Origin: Siphonodentalium dalli
Taxonomy: Eukaryota > Mollusca > Scaphopoda > Gadilida > Siphonodentaliidae
Length of the DNA: 64,000 nt
Direction: 5' to 3'
Assembly: GCA_032622095.1 (NCBI GenBank)
Contig: CP136061.1
Span: 262,044,077 to 262,108,076, forward strand
A program made the position numbers and the translations under genes. Positions 31,287 to 42,163 of this stretch are shown in pieces; position 1 is the stretch's first letter; each line of letters begins with the position of its first letter. Under the pieces are notes generated by a model that was not told the DNA's origin, did not search any database, and worked only from the letters and a program-made list of their open reading frames with translations.

Positions 31287-31738
31287 TAACCCTTTGAGAG
31301 GCCAGGATATAGTGTGTACATGTATGACATTTGCAGAATGAGGTCCCCAGAGGGTGAATTCAGTGACGTTATCCCACACTGTGGGCTAGCATCACCAACA
31401 TTACCCTCTGGGAACCTCATTCTGCTGAGGCCTCAACTGTTATAGGAGGTCTAGGATCCAATTGAATTTCCCCAGTTGAAGTTGGTGATGTCCGTGCACC
31501 CATTAGTCACCTCGATTATGTTGGTGATGTCCGTGCACCCATTAGTCACCTCGATTATGTTGGTGATGTCCGTGCACCCATTAGTCACCTTGATTATGTT
31601 GGTGATGTCCGTGCACCCATTAGTCACCTCGATTATGCAATTTATTTTCTGCAAATTAGGGGATATAGAGACTGAAAAGACGGGAAAAAGTATCTAAAAA
31701 AATGGTTATTTGAGACTATAGATAATTCCCAGAAGATG
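31287..31738. mobile_element. Family G left part (G10) fused to a family B end
   Basis: Seen: TTAACCCTTTGAGAGGCCAG (family B-like end) runs straight into GATATAGTGTGTACATG and the left G hairpin (about 31337-31424), then spacer to AGAAGATGGG. The right hairpin and right end are missing. Confidence 0.8.
31482..31637 (+). repeat. Four 39-bp repeats inside G10
   Basis: Seen: TTGGTGATGTCCGTGCACCC with ATTAGTCACCTCGATTATG repeated exactly four times (one T/C change in copy 3). Other G copies have this segment once and without CCGTGC, so the array arose within this element. The 13-residue periodic frames on both strands are artefacts. Confidence 0.97.
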
Positions 31739-32143
31739 GGATTGGGGAAATACGGCAAGCTTTCCGAGAAATTAAAAGATGGCAGGAATACGATAAAACT
31801 CAGTATCCGTACGAGTCTGAGTGTATGTTTACAGAGACTGGTCTTTTCTGACTTATCTTTCATAATATTTGCTTTTAGAGATCATATTCCACCAGTACAA
31901 AACCTGGAAACTTTTTGATGCTCTGACTTGTTCTGACATGGAATTTTAGAACATTGAAAAACAAGACAGGGAATATATTTCTTTGTTAATAACTGAAAAT
32001 TCACACTAGGGGGTGGTTCCAGCCTGAGACTGCAAGTTAATTTGTGACTTTTGTGAGCTGATATTGCAAAAAAACATTGAATTAATTACCTAGGGGAAAT
32101 TCCATAATTGTAAGCAACGCAAATAAAATTTGCTCAAAGTCAC
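31739..32143. other. Unique spacer
   Basis: No feature recognised. Confidence 0.4.
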
Positions 32144-32147
32144 TTAA

Positions 32148-32387
32148 CCCTTTCAGTGCCAAATCCGATTTTTGTATCAACCCATATTTCCTTGATCATT
32201 TTTCAAATTTATTGATTATAATAATGTGATACATTGATGGAAAGAGCTCTAAAGTGTCTAAAGTGAAAACATGACAACCCTCTTAGAGCTCTTTCCATCA
32301 ATATATCACATTATTATAATCAATAAATTTCAAAAATGATCAAGGAAATATGGGTTGATAAAAAAAATGTACTTGGCACTGAAAGGG
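32148..32387. mobile_element. Family B-type TTAA element made of one long hairpin (B4)
   Basis: Seen: TTAA 32144-32147 and 32388-32391; ends CCCTTTCAGTGCCA / TGGCACTGAAAGGG. Almost the whole element is one inverted repeat (AACCCATATTTCCTTGATCA, AATTTATTGATTATAATAAT, GAAAGAGCTCTAA and inverse). The loop (about 32252-32282) carries TAAAGTGAAAACATGACAAC, also present at 32645. The usual hairpin cassette is absent. Confidence 0.93.
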
Positions 32388-32391
32388 TTAA

Positions 32392-33335
32392 ATCGTGAAA
32401 TTTTGAATTGGGACCTTCACCTACTGTGAATTACATTATAAAGCAATGGATAATAACATAGAAATATATTCCCTGCATTGTATGTTCAATGTTACACACT
32501 TCCCTGTCACAACATCAACAAGTTACAAGGTTTTGTACTGGATGAAATTGATCTCCACGGACACAGCTAAAGTAGAGATTCATGGCATGATCTACTATTG
32601 AGCTTGATAGAAACTCAGCTGGACACCAGATAGAGTGTTTGTCTAAAGTGAAAACATGACAACCCTCTTCTAAAATCACTCACCAGTTAATGATAACAAG
32701 ATTCATATATCTCTGTGATGATAAAAAAAAATTGAAATAATTTTGTCAAGTGGTAAATTTCTTTCATTGCAAAAAGATCACTAACATATAGGAAATATGG
32801 CTCTCAAATGTTCCAGAGAGTTAATACCTTAATGAACTACTTTAAAAGGCTCATCAACGCTCTCGCTTTTTATGTAAGATTTAAGACATCCTGCCATCAA
32901 TTGAGGACAAGTACAGGAAATGGGTGGATGAAAAACATTCTGAAGATTCAAAGCGTGTGAGTCGTGAATTTTAAAATTCTCATTACAGCTCACTTCTCCT
33001 GATTGAAACGCACTAAAATTTAAGTCGTTAAGTTCCCTGAGCTTGACACATGATTATAAAGAGACTCTTCTTCAATAAATCTTGGAGAAGAACTTCCGGG
33101 ACTTCCCGAGTCTGGACTGAGTGACTTTTTTTCAATCAATTTAAGATCAATGTTACTTTGCATATCCCACGAACGTGAGGCGCTATTCCAGGTTAATATC
33201 TAATGAATGTTTCACTTATAATGATTCCGTGCATTTATAGGGAGTGTAGAACTGATTATATAATCAGTGGCTTTTATAATTCCCCAGATCTGAGACAGGA
33301 TGACAGGAAGATAAATGAAGCTAACTACCCCCCCC
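32392..33335. other. Spacer
   Basis: Only GTCTAAAGTGAAAACATGAC AACCCTCTT at 32641-32669, shared with the B4 loop. Poly(C) run at 33328-33339. Confidence 0.5.
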
Positions 33336-33343
33336 CCCCTTTC

Positions 33344-33787
33344 CAAGCCTGCAAATAGCATGTCTGTCATTTTCAGAATGAGGTCCCCAGAGGGTGAATT
33401 TAGTGATGCCATCCCCCACAGCACGCTAGCATCACCAAATTCACCCTCTGGAGACCTCATTCTGCTTAGGCTTCATCTTCTGGGAAGTATCTATAGTATC
33501 AAATTAAGATTGTTTTTAGTTACATTTCCCTTCTAGGAAGTTTCTATATCCCCTAATTTGCAGAAGTTAAATTCATAATTGAGGTGGCCAATGGGTGAAC
33601 ATTACCAACTTCAACTGGGGAACTTCAATCTGATCCTAGGTCTCCCATAGCAGTTGAGGGCCTAAGCAGAATGAGGTCCCCAGAGGTTGAATTTAGTGAT
33701 GCTAGCCTGCTATATGGGATAACGTCACTAAATTCACCCTCTGGGGACCTCATTCGGCAAATGACAGACATGCTATTTGCAGGCTTG
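33344..33787. mobile_element. Family G long MITE, intact reference copy (G11), perfect 8-bp duplication
   Basis: Seen: CCCCTTTC at 33336-33343 and 33788-33795. Ends CAAGCCTGCAAATAGCATG and CATGCTATTTGCAGGCTTG are perfect. Left hairpin about 33376-33465, right hairpin about 33667-33754, spacer of about 200 bp that itself is partly inverted. 444 bp, non-coding. Confidence 0.96.
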
Positions 33788-33795
33788 CCCCTTTC

Positions 33796-34237
33796 GTGCA
33801 CTGGATTCTGGGTGTTTTGGAAAAACTTAAAGCCGGATTATGTCTGCATAACCAACTGCATAACTGGATATGTTTACAGTAAAATTCAACAATTGAGTCA
33901 TTTTACTCATATTCTCCATAAACTTGCACTTTCCAAAACAAGTAAATACAAATAGATATTAATTGATAATTAAGCTCATTATATTTACATAGCCCGTCTG
34001 TGTTACACTAAATCCTGTTTGGTGATTGGTCAACTGCCAATTGGGTCATCCGGTTTACATCCCAATAATGCAGAGATCTCTCGAGTGTAACACGAACAGG
34101 AAGTTACAAAGTGTTGACCTAATCTGACCTAATCACTAAAAGAGGTCAGCATAATAATTGGGCGTGCTTTTTAAAGTTCAGCCGAATTGCATCTGAAGCC
34201 AGTTATTTATATCGATCATGTTATCGTAGCTAAGAGT
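33796..34237. other. Spacer with small hairpin
   Basis: Seen: GTGTTACACT near 34010 and AGTGTAACAC near 34084 form a small inverted repeat. Nothing else recognised. Confidence 0.45.
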
Positions 34238-34946
34238 TTGGCTAAGAGGTTCCCAAAGGGTGAATTTGGTGATGCTAGCCCACTGTGCGGGATAGCATCA
34301 CTAAATTCACCCTCTGGGGACCCCAAACTGCAAATATCAGACACACTATTTCCAGGTTTGGAGAGGGACTTTTCACGAATCTCCTGAAAATCCTCAAATC
34401 AGCACAAATTCAATGCTATTTTACATCCGATGAAAATGTGATGACCAAAATAGACCAGTCAATTGATCGCAACGTACTTCGAACAGTCAAAAGGCAACAA
34501 AATGTCAATAGTAATTGAATTCATTCAATCGAAGATTTTTTCTCCCTGTCGGGGAAATCCCACCTCACCGATAGGGTATTAACGATATCGAGGCATGCAA
34601 TATGCCAATTTAGGGAAGTATACTGGACAGAAATCAATATTAACATACTGAACTGATTGGGGCCTGAATAAGCAATGCAGTAAAAAGTCAGTTAGTTAGC
34701 AAACTAGAGCCACCAAGGTAGCCGGGGTGCTCAGTCATGAATAGATGAAGAATCAGTGTACATCGGAATAACCCACTTTGAAATCTCCTTTATATGCACC
34801 CCCCATGGTCTATTCTTCAAACGTAGAGATGTTCTAATAATATGAACAGACAGTATCAAATCCAAGATGAGGTGAACACTAGCTGAACAGAAAACTGTGG
34901 GGAGAGAAACTTAGGAAACTTGACTTATTAAATGGACTTCTCCACA
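34238..34946 (+). repeat. Duplicated segment, copy 1 of 2 (includes a G right half)
   Basis: Seen: family G right hairpin (GGTTCCCAAAGGGTGAATTT onward), right end CACACTATTTCCAGGTTTG, then about 585 bp that recurs at 36909-37617 with a constant offset of 2671 bp and no indels. Single changes include GGTCTATTC/GTTCTATTC and AGTATC/AGTAGC. Parallel open frames in both copies reflect the duplication, not coding. Confidence 0.95.
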
Positions 34947-36446
34947 GCTGTCAATCAAATAATTATTAGCAGATATTTTCTACCAATCAGTGACTGAGTC
35001 AGTCGCTTGCTGCAATGAATTTTTTTTTAATTCTTCTCACTCTGATTTTGGTATCCATGCATACTGCCATTGTTAAATTGCCAATATTCAAACAACTTTT
35101 TTTGTTGTCAAATCATATTGTTACCCTCCTCCCTATTTTCCACCCTTCTGATTGGCCCATGTCCTGTCACGTGCCAGGCGACAAATCACACTGTCGCCCG
35201 CTGAGCCGGGAGACATTGTTTTTGTCGCCCGCCTGATGTTATATTGCAAGAATATCTCCAAATACGCACTGCTGTAACACACCTATTTCACATAACAATG
35301 ATGTACTAGAATCATAGATGTTATATACCCCACGGTTTCGCAAAACACACCAGTTGTGGTGTTTGCCAATTTGCATATATTTAGTGAACACTAATATTTG
35401 AACTTTTAAGTTGATACTTTTATCGGACAACCGTTATTATGTATTTTTTTTTACATCGAAACATCTCGGTGATTCAATATGTTCATGTCAACATCATGGT
35501 GCAAGATTGAAAGAGTTGATCCCTTGAGGTTGGATGGTTATACATGTTTGCTGGTGGACAACGTAATGCATATATTTGTCTCGAATGAATGGTACTGTTC
35601 GCTTATCCATGATATCAGACCGCTCCGCAATGTCTGCAATGTGATCATAGACGTATTTTGTGTGAGGATCGCCATGTACTTGGGAGCGCTGACACAAATG
35701 AATGTACATTATGAAATCGACAACTTCCCAATAGCTTTCGGAAGAAGACCGTTATGAAATGAAAATGGCGAGTAAATTCCGAGCACAAGATGACATTGAA
35801 TATGCCACTTTGCAGAAGGCGATAACATACCTTATGGCTTATTGGTTTACATTGCATGACCGATATTGACAAGTTTACCACCAAAATGATCGTAAATAGA
35901 AGCTGATTATCAAACGCTTAACCGCTTGACTATCGTTTATCGAACAGAAATCCTATAGGACGATAAGTAGTTACTGAAAATATACATAATCGGGAAAAAT
36001 AGCACTCGTGACTCAGTGCAACATCGTGCGTGTGGATGGCAAGGATTTTTTTCTGTGGTATAATCGGATAACAAAACAGTTGTTGCCCTTTTTCTCGGGA
36101 GACATCGAGATTTGTCACCCGCTCGAGAACGGAATGTCAAATCTCAATGTCTCCCTCGACAGCGGGCGACAACTGTATAATGTACTTTTGGAAATTTATC
36201 CAATACTAGTAATATAACACTGTTTTTTTTATTTTGCATGACACTTGTCATAATTTTCACAATTCAAGTCCTAAACAAATGTATGTTCTCTGTGTATTAC
36301 AGCATAAGGGGAAGTGCTGTTAAACAAAATAAACTGTTTCTGCAGACCCCTTGGCTCCTAGCAACCCTAATCTCCTCCATAATATGCATGGAAAGCTCCA
36401 TTGAAATTCATACAAATGGCTGACATGAACGAATCAATGAGCAGTT
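34947..36446. other. Spacer with inverted GTCGCCCGCTG motifs
   Basis: Seen: GTCGCCCGCTG + 4 bp + GGGAGACATTG at 35193-35218, and its exact inverse at 36145-36170. Next to the second is a hairpin (GGGAGACATCGAGATTTG 36099, pairing with 36137-36155). Possibly ends of a decayed element of about 1 kb; no duplication found. Frames at 35479-35757 (+) and 35645-35884 (-) overlap without motifs. Confidence 0.5.
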
Positions 36447-36889
36447 CAAGTCTGGACTTTAGTGTGTCAGACATTTGCAAGAATGGGGTCTCCAGAAGGT
36501 GAATTTAGTGATGCCATCTCGCACAGCGGGCCAGCATACCCAAATTCACCTTTTGACAACCTAATTCTTCTTAGGCCTCATCTTCTGGGAAGTATCTAGT
36601 CTCAAATTAACATTATATTTAGTTACTTTATCCCTTTTGTTTAGTTTATATATATCACATAATTTGCAGAATATAAAATGCACAATCGAGGTGACTAATG
36701 GGTGAATATCACCAACTTGGGAACTTCATTCTGATCCTTAAGGTCTCACAGAGAAGATGCTGCCTAAGCCGAATGAGGTTCACAGAGGGTGAATTTGGCG
36801 ATGCTAGCCCACCATGTGGGGTAGCGTCATTAAATTCACCCTCTGGAGACCTCACTCTGCAAATGTCAGGCACAATATTTCAAGGCTTG
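36447..36889. mobile_element. Family G long MITE (G13)
   Basis: Seen: CAAGTCTGGACTTTAGTGTG at left, CAATATTTCAAGGCTTG at right, two worn hairpins and the standard spacer. No 8-bp match in the flanks (GAGCAGTT / ACAATTAA). Confidence 0.88.
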
Positions 36890-36908
36890 ACAATTAAAAT
36901 GAGGCCAA

Positions 36909-37617
36909 AGCAGAATGAGGTCCCCAGAGGGTGAATTTGGTATTGCTTGCCCACTGTGTGGGGTAGCATCACTAAATTCACTCTCTGGGGACCCCAATCT
37001 GCAAATATCAGACACACTATTTCCAGGTTTGGAGAGGGACTTTTCACGAATCTCCTGAAAATCCTCAAATCAGCACAAATTCAATGCTATTTTACATCCG
37101 ATGAAAATGTGATGACCAAAATAGACCAGTCAATTGATCGCAACGTACTTCGAACAGTCAAAAGGCAACAAAATGTCAATAGTAATTGAATTCATTCAAT
37201 CGAAGATTTTTTCTCCCTGTCGGGGAAATCCCACCTCACCGATAGGGTATTAACGATATCGAGGCATGCAATATGCCAATTTAGGGAAGTATACTGGACA
37301 GAAATCAATATTAACATACTGAACTGATTGGGGCCTGAATAAGCAATGCAGTAAAAAGTCAGTTAGTTAGCAAACTAGAGCCACCAAGGTAGCCGGGGTG
37401 CTCAGTCATGAATAGATGAAGAATCAGTGTACATCGGAATAACCCACTTTGAAATCTCCTTTATATGCACCCCCCATGTTCTATTCTTCAAACGTAGAGA
37501 TGTTCTAATAATATGAACAGACAGTAGCAAATCCAAGATGAGGTGAACACTAGCTGAACAGAAAACTGTGGGGAGAGAAACTTAGGAAACTTGACTTATT
37601 AAATGGACTTCTCCACA
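36909..37617 (+). repeat. Duplicated segment, copy 2 of 2
   Basis: Seen: begins in a G right hairpin 20 bp after G13 and ends at GGACTTCTCCACA, where CACTATATCCAGGCTTG, a G right end, follows (37618-37634). Copy 1 instead continues into unrelated DNA. The junction shares CACA, suggesting a microhomology join or insertion within another G element. Confidence 0.93.
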
Positions 37618-37636
37618 CACTATATCCAGGCTTGTT

Positions 37637-39223
37637 GCAGTTTATGGTAATAATGAAACTCACCACATCCAGAATCCTTTCTGTATCAGAACGCCTGAAA
37701 TAGAGAAAGAAAGGCTGATGAAAAATGCTTGTCCCGATAACTGGTGCCACATCACCCTATGGTGGGAATTTTCTAACTGATGGCCATTTTAGTCCAAAAA
37801 ATTAAACCAAAAGCAGAAACATATTACACTTTTGATAAAAAAAATAACCAAATTCACGCTAAAGACTGGTTCAAAAATTCAACTATCAGAGCTATTTCAA
37901 CCTATTTTTGGTCATAAATATCCAACTTATAAAAATGATGTCAGATATGAAATTTCTAAATCTTTATCATTTTAGCCAAAGCTGCTCCTATCCGAAAATT
38001 AGCCAAAGGTTTAAACAGTTGTCGCCACGTCCCTGCTCAAAGATGACCTTGACATTGTTTCATACCACTGCCTTAAGTGAACATGATTATTTATCAGATT
38101 GATCAGTCAAATTGGTTTACAATGTCATGAATCTGGGCTGCTTAATGAATCATGTGAGGTTATCCTCTATACAGAGATATAACTCGTTGATTTCCCCGAG
38201 CATGAAATCATAGGTCCCTATGGAACAGCCCACTGTAGATTCCGAACGCCCACTCAAGAGAAGATAACTCTGTAGAATCCGGAAACATGGTATGAAATGA
38301 CTCGTCCCGATAGAACGCCAGTCAATAAGATCGCCAGATTAGATTATATTATACCGGAAATTGTCATAATCAGATATACACATAGCGAAAAAATTAATTC
38401 TGACGCTCAAAAGATTTGAATTCTCTGATGAGGGCCTCGAGAAATATGGGAAGATGAGATTGGACATGCGAGCGAGTCCCAAGCTGTTTCGTATCCATGC
38501 CGCGATGTCTGTCATAGTATGCTCCATTTTGTTGACAAAAACAGAGAATTTAATTAGTTGATGTCACAGCAGCTTGACAGTATTCTGTTTGAATTGGATA
38601 TCTGGGCTTCATGTATAAGGAAATTAATAACGGTGACAAAAACAGGGCATCACACAACAACGATGTGTTCTGAGCTGTTCTCCTCTTTCCTGTAGAGATG
38701 GTTTTAATGTGGCTCCACATGCGATCATATCACAGTCCTCATATTTCTTCTCATGTGTTTCTGAAATTAGATTCTTATTAGTTCCACGACCTCAGATCAG
38801 AATGTTGGCCTCATTTTATATTACGCAGAACTCGAACAGGATTTCCATGGCAATCACAGTATGACAACGACATACAAGAGTATTGCTAGGGCGTGGCAAA
38901 ATATGCCAGTGTGTAATTGCAAAAAAAGAGCCATAACTCTGATGAAAATTGGCGGGCGGAACCCAAATTTGAACTTGACCTGTATTTTTTGCTAGTAAAC
39001 CCACATAACATTTTAATTTCCTTTAATTCATTTAATAATTTTAAATATGTACGTCTTTTCATGTTGACAATATTGTTCAACCGCCCTTATCACCGATGTT
39101 TATCTCACAGTCAACACTAAATAACACAACACAAATCGATTTTCATATCATAATTATATTCTAATTAATAATAATAAAGTTCTGGCATTGATATCAACAT
39201 CATTGCGATAAGCTCTTACATCA
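37637..39223. other. Unique spacer
   Basis: No repeat family or convincing coding region seen. TTTAGCCAAA-type motifs at 37973 and 38001 resemble the inner hAT subterminal motif but are only two. Confidence 0.4.
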
Positions 39224-40023
39224 CCTTTCATGACGGGAGCTGCGCTGGTGCAGCATTAAAGATCATGTGCCAGTACATTCTCTTATAAATAGAGGATCTA
39301 CAACGAGTCCCCAGTTTATAGCGGAATTTACAAAACGAGTCCAGTAAATTAGGTCTGGACCGAGCCTTTGGCGAGGTCCAGACCTAATTTACTGGACGAG
39401 TTTTGTAATTTCCGCTATAAACTGGGGACGAGTTGTAGATTCTATTTATTACATGATCCAAAACATCGACAAAACAAACTTAAATCGACAAATGTGACGC
39501 GAAATTAACGTCGTCTTCTATAAGGCATGCGATGACGTTTCACGTAACTATTCGTTGTTTGCCCGCGTAACGAAATAGTCCCAGATAAATACAGACTTTT
39601 TAACGCATTTAATGGCGTATATTTAATGACATAACTTTTCAAACTCTTCATTCGTAATAGTTTGTTGGAAAAATATTGGAAGCCATAGTATTTTGAGACG
39701 TAGCGTACGGAATGTTAACAGGTCGACAAACCGGAAGTCAAAGGTCACCTGGCACTATTTCCTGTTATTAAACGAACGTTTAATATCACAATTTATAGAA
39801 TGGGTTTATTGAATGGAATAAGGGTAGGATCATGTAATAAATGCGAGTCTCCCATAGGGAGCCTCGCATATATAAGAGAATGCACTGGCTTACAAGGTCA
39901 AGGTAAATATTGTTAGGCCAATGTATTCTCTTATATATGCAAGGCTGGGAGACTCACATATATAAGAGAATACATTGGCACAGGGTTTTCGCATACATTC
40001 AGGCAGCTCCAGTCACGGAAGGG
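39224..40023. mobile_element. Family C MITE interrupted by family D element
   Basis: Seen: left part CCTTTCATGACGGGAGCTGC to TTCTCTTATAAAT (39290), right part from ATAAATGCGAGTCTCCC (39837) through the second cassette to CAGTCACGGAAGGG (40023), then TTAT. The reading resumes across the insert with ATAAAT on both sides. Confidence 0.88.
39285..39842 (+). mobile_element. Family D element, copy D1, with GA-mismatch hairpin
   Basis: Seen: left end is a hairpin of about 160 nt (39285-39449); then ATTTATTACATGATCC (39444) with its exact inverse GGATCATGTAATAAAT at the right end (39827-39842). ATAAAT flanks both sides (39285-39290, 39837-39842). Both hairpin arms read CGAG in the same strand at 39304, 39336, 39361 and opposite at 39429, 39397, 39372, giving three C-GA-G / C-GA-G steps. 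The tip is CC-TTT-GG. The remaining 380 bp is non-coding with GTGACG and ACGTCG motifs. I do not recognise the superfamily. Confidence 0.8.
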
Positions 40024-40957
40024 TTATACAACATACGGTTTGCAGCTTCTGGTTCTCAACATTCTTAAGTGTCTCAGAAGGCTACGTTTATATTAATACA
40101 ATACTGTTACCCTGCGTTAATCTGCCGTTACTCGATCGTTTGAATTGAAAAATATTCATCATATTGAAATCAATAAATTTGAAACTCCACAGAAAAGCTA
40201 ATTATCGGCTTGCAATATAATATCACATTTCCCAAAGGACCAGAATATGCTGCGTTTCATAAACAAGACGCCGTTGTCATGTGCAAACTTAGAGATGCAG
40301 TCCGAATCTTTGATCGTGGGACTAATCTGTTACATTCGGAGAAATGAAAGTAATACAATGATGATTGCTTCAAGCCAGGTTGATCATAATCGCGACAAAT
40401 CACGGTGGATTGTATTCAGTCTCAGAGGTGCTGCATGTATCAAAGGACAGTCTTCTATTGTTTTAACACGTTGACTGCCGACTATGAGTTATCTCACACC
40501 ACATCATGAGTAGACAACTTCCTCTGCTCGAACATAAGCCACCACCTTTCACTGATTTAAAACGAGAACCACTATATGGAAACAACAATGTTTCGCGAAT
40601 GCGCATTCATGTCATGTAAGGTATGCAAGCCTGTGTTGGATCCACAAAAATACTGAGAATTGCATCGAGCACGTTAAAAGATACATAGCAACGTCCGCAA
40701 ACATCAACACATTTCAATGAGATATTTTGCATGTTTAGTACGCAAATGAGCACGGCTTGAGTCAGGTCATTATACCGTTCATTCCTATTATGCAAAATGG
40801 AAATTATTGGAATCAATAAACCCCATTTCTGCTTTAAAACTTCATTTTATATTCATATTCCAAAGATTTCATCTCATCGATAGGCCGACAAATGCTCTTT
40901 CTCCATTAGGGATTTTACGAAGCTCCTCTGATGTATGTTGACCCTTTCTCTGCCCTG
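40024..40957. other. Unique spacer
   Basis: No feature recognised. Confidence 0.4.
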
Positions 40958-40961
40958 TTAA

Positions 40962-41353
40962 CCCTTTACCCAACAGAAGGTCCCTGTGCCAATGCATTCT
41001 CTTATATATGCGAGTCGACCATAGGTCGCCTCGCATATATAAGAGAATGCATTGGCTTAACACATTAAAAATTATAAAATTGTTAAAGAATGTAAGAAAA
41101 AATGGTAAAAAGTGTTAAAAAAAGATTTTTTTTAGGCCAATGCATTCTCTTATATATGCGAGGCGACCTATGGTCGACTCGTATATATAAGAGAATGCAT
41201 TGGCACAGGGCATAACTGTAACTATCACAATGTGGTCAAGGAGCCGGTTCCAATGATATCCATATGTGTATGGTTCTATTGAGACAGACCGAAGATATTT
41301 TAGGCTGTTGAAGCATTATTTGGCCGGTTTTGGCCGGTTTGTTGGGTAAAGGG
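40962..41353 (+). mobile_element. Family A TTAA MITE (A5)
   Basis: Seen: TTAA 40958-40961 and 41354-41357; ends and layout almost identical to A2, 392 bp. Hairpins about 40986-41055 and 41135-41206. Confidence 0.96.
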
Positions 41354-41612
41354 TTAATTAGCATCGGCTATCGACTGAACCGAGGCAAATGCCTTGGTAA
41401 AAAAGAAATGGAATAGGCTATTTTTTGGCCGAGGCAAACCTCAGAACATGCCAATGTTTTGTGTAAAATTTAAACAAATTGTGACAGACATTGTCTTAGT
41501 GTCGCACTGCAGAAGTTTGTAGACAGCAAAAATGCATTGCTGAATTCCAAGGACTACTGAGATAACAATATAATGATTACACATGTATCATGTAAATCAG
41601 CAATTTCATTAA

Positions 41613-42037
41613 CCCTTTACCCAACAGAACGGCCCTGTGCCAATGCATTCTCTTATATATGCGAGTCGACCATAGGTCGCCTCACATATATAAGAGAATG
41701 CAATTTTAATAATTTTTTCTTGTATTCTTTAACAATTTTATAATTTCACCCATACAGAGCCCCAGACAAACATGAGCAGACGACACTCTTCTATATGCTT
41801 CTATATATATGTGGGGCTCCCTGCAGGGTAATGGATGTTTTTTATATTATGTCCTAAATATTGTAAGAAACATTTATTTAAAAAAAATGATAAAAAATTG
41901 TTAGGCCAATGCATTCTCTTATATATGTGAGGCGACCTATGGTCGACTCGCATATATAAGAGAATGCATTGGCACAGGGTATTTTAGGCTGTTGAAGCTT
42001 TATTTGGGCGTTTTTGGCCGTTTTGTTGGGTAAAGGG
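41613..42037 (+). mobile_element. Family A variant (A6) with a GGGGCTCC insert
   Basis: Seen: left TTAA 41609-41612, ends CCCTTTACCCAACA and TGTTGGGTAAAGGG; the right flank is CCAG, not TTAA. Between the hairpins is CACCCATACAGAGCCCCAGA..TGTGGGGCTCCCTGCAGGG (41746-41827), shared with 44703-44785. The unique right part is shortened. Confidence 0.88.
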
Positions 42038-42113
42038 CCAGACCCTACCAAGGTCTGCCATGATAATAGGTCAAGTTCTAATTTTGAACTGAAATTATAC
42101 ATGTAGGGTGTAT

Positions 42114-42163
42114 GTGTAGAGCATGTAACTAACTACATGTAAGTGTAGGCTGTATGTGTAGAG
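42114..42163 (+). repeat. Host tandem repeat split by the 42.2-kb hAT element
   Basis: Seen: GTGTAGAGCATGTAACTAAC TACATGTAA at 42114 and again at 43226, with a second partial copy in between before the insertion. The 8-bp duplication call rests on GTGTAGAG within this repeat. Confidence 0.75.

Noticed and set aside
31451-31697. Periodic frames on both strands
   Set aside because: Produced by four 39-bp repeats inside a family G element.
34285-34518. Frame conserved at 36947-37189
   Set aside because: Conservation is explained by the recent 700-bp duplication, and the N-terminal half is family G hairpin.
35479-35757. 92-codon frame
   Set aside because: No motif; overlaps two minus-strand frames of similar length.
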